From NCBI RefSeq assembly GCF_048551375.1, contig NZ_JBLYZJ010000024.1:1-15612 (forward strand): a stretch of 15,612 bases of DNA, written 5' to 3'. Below are positions 14,435 through 15,612 of the stretch, in pieces (the first letter of the stretch is position 1; every line of letters begins with the position of its first letter). The notes under the pieces are model-generated. The model had not been told where the DNA came from. It was given only the letters and a program-made list of their open reading frames with translations, and made no database searches. A program made the position numbers and the translations under genes. Source of the DNA: Faucicola sp048551375 (GTDB lineage: Bacteria > Pseudomonadota > Gammaproteobacteria > Pseudomonadales > Moraxellaceae).

Positions 14435-15612
14435 TTAGAACTTACTGGTGAAAACTAACGATACACCTTGATTGTCGTAGTTTTTACGCCATTCGCCCAT
14501 ATAGTTGGCAGAGATATCAATATTAGCGGTTGGCTTATAGCTTAGACCCAGCCCTGCAATACCAACTTCTTGACCGACTTCTTGCCCTAGCGTGGTAAAG
14601 CTAGAGTTTGGCGTTCCTGCAAAATTGGCGGTAATATCGGTGCGTGGGTCGCCATTTTCAATCGCACCTGCCAATTTACCTGTTAGGGCAACACGTTGTC
14701 CAAGTGGTTGTTTGAACTGTACACCCAGCGTTGAGCGGAAGCTGTCATATTGCTGTTCGGCAACATCAAGATTGAGTGCATCTGCCCCAGTTTCACGGTA
14801 ACCATCCGCAGTAATACGGCTGTAATTGACTTGAGCAAATGGGCTGATATTACGGCTCTCACTACCGATGCGATGGCTGATGCCCATACCTGCTTGTAGG
14901 GTATTTGCGGTATAGTCAGATTTTGCCGTTGTGTTGGCTAAATCAATATGACGTTCGCCTTGAATATCGCTACGCCCTACGCCAACGTGGAAATTGGCAC
15001 GTGTGGCAGGTGTGGCTTGATAGTCGCCATAGCCTAATAGCTGTAAGGTGTCAGCCGTCATTTCATGGTTGATGACTTGACCATTGGTGTCAGCATCACT
15101 GTTGATATAGGATAACGCACCACCAAGATTGAGTTTATCATTGATAGCGGTATCTGCTCCGACAATCACGCCTGCGTCTTGGTTTTCATAACCGACCAAT
15201 CCGCCTTGATGTTGTTTGGTAGATTTTGCACCAATGGCTTTTGCCCAAACGTGGCGTTCACGGTCATAGTTTTGCTCATAGATAGCGTTAAGGGCTTGGT
15301 TGTTGCTATCTGCAATCATGCGGTTGACCGAACCCATGAATAGCGGTTGAGATTGGCTTGCCAAGTTTGAGAGCTGTAAACTGCCAAAATTAAGGGTGCT
15401 TTCGATAAGTTTATCAGCAAGTGGGCTAGTGCCTGTGGCGATTTTTTGGTCAACAGCATTATCCAATACTTTTGCAAGATTTTCCGATATATGGTTGTCG
15501 TGGCTGTTGACAGCCTTAACAAAAGTCGTAGTCTTTGTTGGTGTTGGTGTTGGTGTTGGTGTTGGTGTTGGTGTTGGTGTTGGTGTTGGTGTTGGTGTTG
15601 GTGTTGGTGTTG
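14435..15612 (-). CDS. Autotransporter, C-terminal part with Thr-Pro linker and beta-barrel (partial)
   Basis: The frame is open from the stop at 14435 to the right edge (391 residues visible), so the N-terminus and passenger lie outside the window. A TTG at 15466 could be mistaken for a start, but the frame continues upstream. In order of translation: at least 12 Thr-Pro dipeptides, then TKTTTFVKAVNSHDNHISEN; a helical linker (ATGTSPLADKLIESTLNF ... MIADSNNQALNAIYEQ); and a barrel beginning at RHVWAKAIGAK with GYENQDAGVIVGADTAIND and alternating strands, ending VSLVFTSKF. The terminal Phe and this pattern identify an autotransporter beta-domain (PF03797 type), which inserts into the outer membrane and carries the passenger to the cell surface. 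The (TP)n segment would be an extended, stiff spacer between passenger and barrel. What the passenger does (protease, esterase, adhesin) cannot be told from here. Confidence 0.92.
   Translation of the reverse strand, partial: TPTPTPTPTPTPTPTPTPTPTPTPTKTTTFVKAVNSHDNHISENLAKVLDNAVDQKIATGTSPLADKLIESTLNFGSLQLSNLASQSQPLFMGSVNRMIADSNNQALNAIYEQNYDRERHVWAKAIGAKSTKQHQGGLVGYENQDAGVIVGADTAINDKLNLGGALSYINSDADTNGQVINHEMTADTLQLLGYGDYQATPATRANFHVGVGRSDIQGERHIDLANTTAKSDYTANTLQAGMGISHRIGSESRNISPFAQVNYSRITADGYRETGADALNLDVAEQQYDSFRSTLGVQFKQPLGQRVALTGKLAGAIENGDPRTDITANFAGTPNSSFTTLGQEVGQEVGIAGLGLSYKPTANIDISANYMGEWRKNYDNQGVSLVFTSKF
15536..15612. repeat. Tandem GTGTTG hexanucleotide repeat, at least 12 units
   Basis: Twelve perfect copies of GTGTTG run from 15541 to the window edge, preceded by a partial copy (15536-15540). 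On the coding (minus) strand they encode alternating Thr (ACA) and Pro (CCA). The array probably continues beyond the window. Because the unit is six bases, gain or loss of units keeps the frame and changes only linker length. Confidence 0.95.

Noticed and set aside
15536..15612. Could the regular short repeat be a CRISPR array?
   Set aside because: It is a contiguous hexamer array without spacers and encodes Thr-Pro in the open frame of the autotransporter.

Overview
The window looks like chromosomal DNA from a gammaproteobacterium of the Moraxellaceae, most likely Moraxella or a close relative. This rests on moderate-to-low GC, the 5S rRNA 3' end, a DUF1615 lipoprotein, the style of the RelA, MutM, RapA and DgkA homologues, and simple-sequence tracts (a G9 run and a GTGTTG hexamer array) of the kind used for surface variation in Moraxella and Neisseria. 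The species call is inference; no database was searched.

Layout. Positions 1-85 hold the end of an rRNA operon (5S 3' end and a strong terminator). Directly behind it lies a 3' scrap of an ABC-2 type permease gene (about 116-283), so the rRNA end is a rearrangement junction. Next is a Phd/YefM-type antitoxin gene (366-626) with no toxin. It abuts a strikingly AT-rich, minus-strand two-gene cassette (641-1901): an unrecognised 262-residue protein with a coiled coil and a split Cys/His motif, followed by a small accessory single-stranded DNA-binding protein. A G9 run sits at the SSB ribosome binding site. This 116-1970 stretch is the accessory part of the window and the best place to look for an undescribed system.

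The rest is mostly core genome: a DUF1615 lipoprotein (minus, 1992-3197); relA and mutM overlapping by one base (3337-6641); a small secreted protein (6875-7285); a COG4757-type alpha/beta hydrolase (7547-8425) tail-to-tail with rluA (minus, 8426-9196); dgkA (9285-9740); a DUF72/YecE protein (9773-10579); rapA (10652-13483); and a prolyl-4-hydroxylase-like 2OG-Fe(II) oxygenase (13531-14352). A bidirectional terminator then separates the oxygenase from the 3' end of an autotransporter gene on the minus strand. That gene runs off the right edge inside a Thr-Pro repeat encoded by tandem GTGTTG hexamers.

Functionally the core genes are independent housekeeping and stress genes: stringent response (RelA), oxidised-base repair (MutM), RNA polymerase recycling (RapA), rRNA/tRNA pseudouridylation (RluA), lipid recycling (DgkA) and cell-surface proteins. 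Intergenic stem-loops at 6668-6700 and 7341-7366 look like members of dispersed repeat families.
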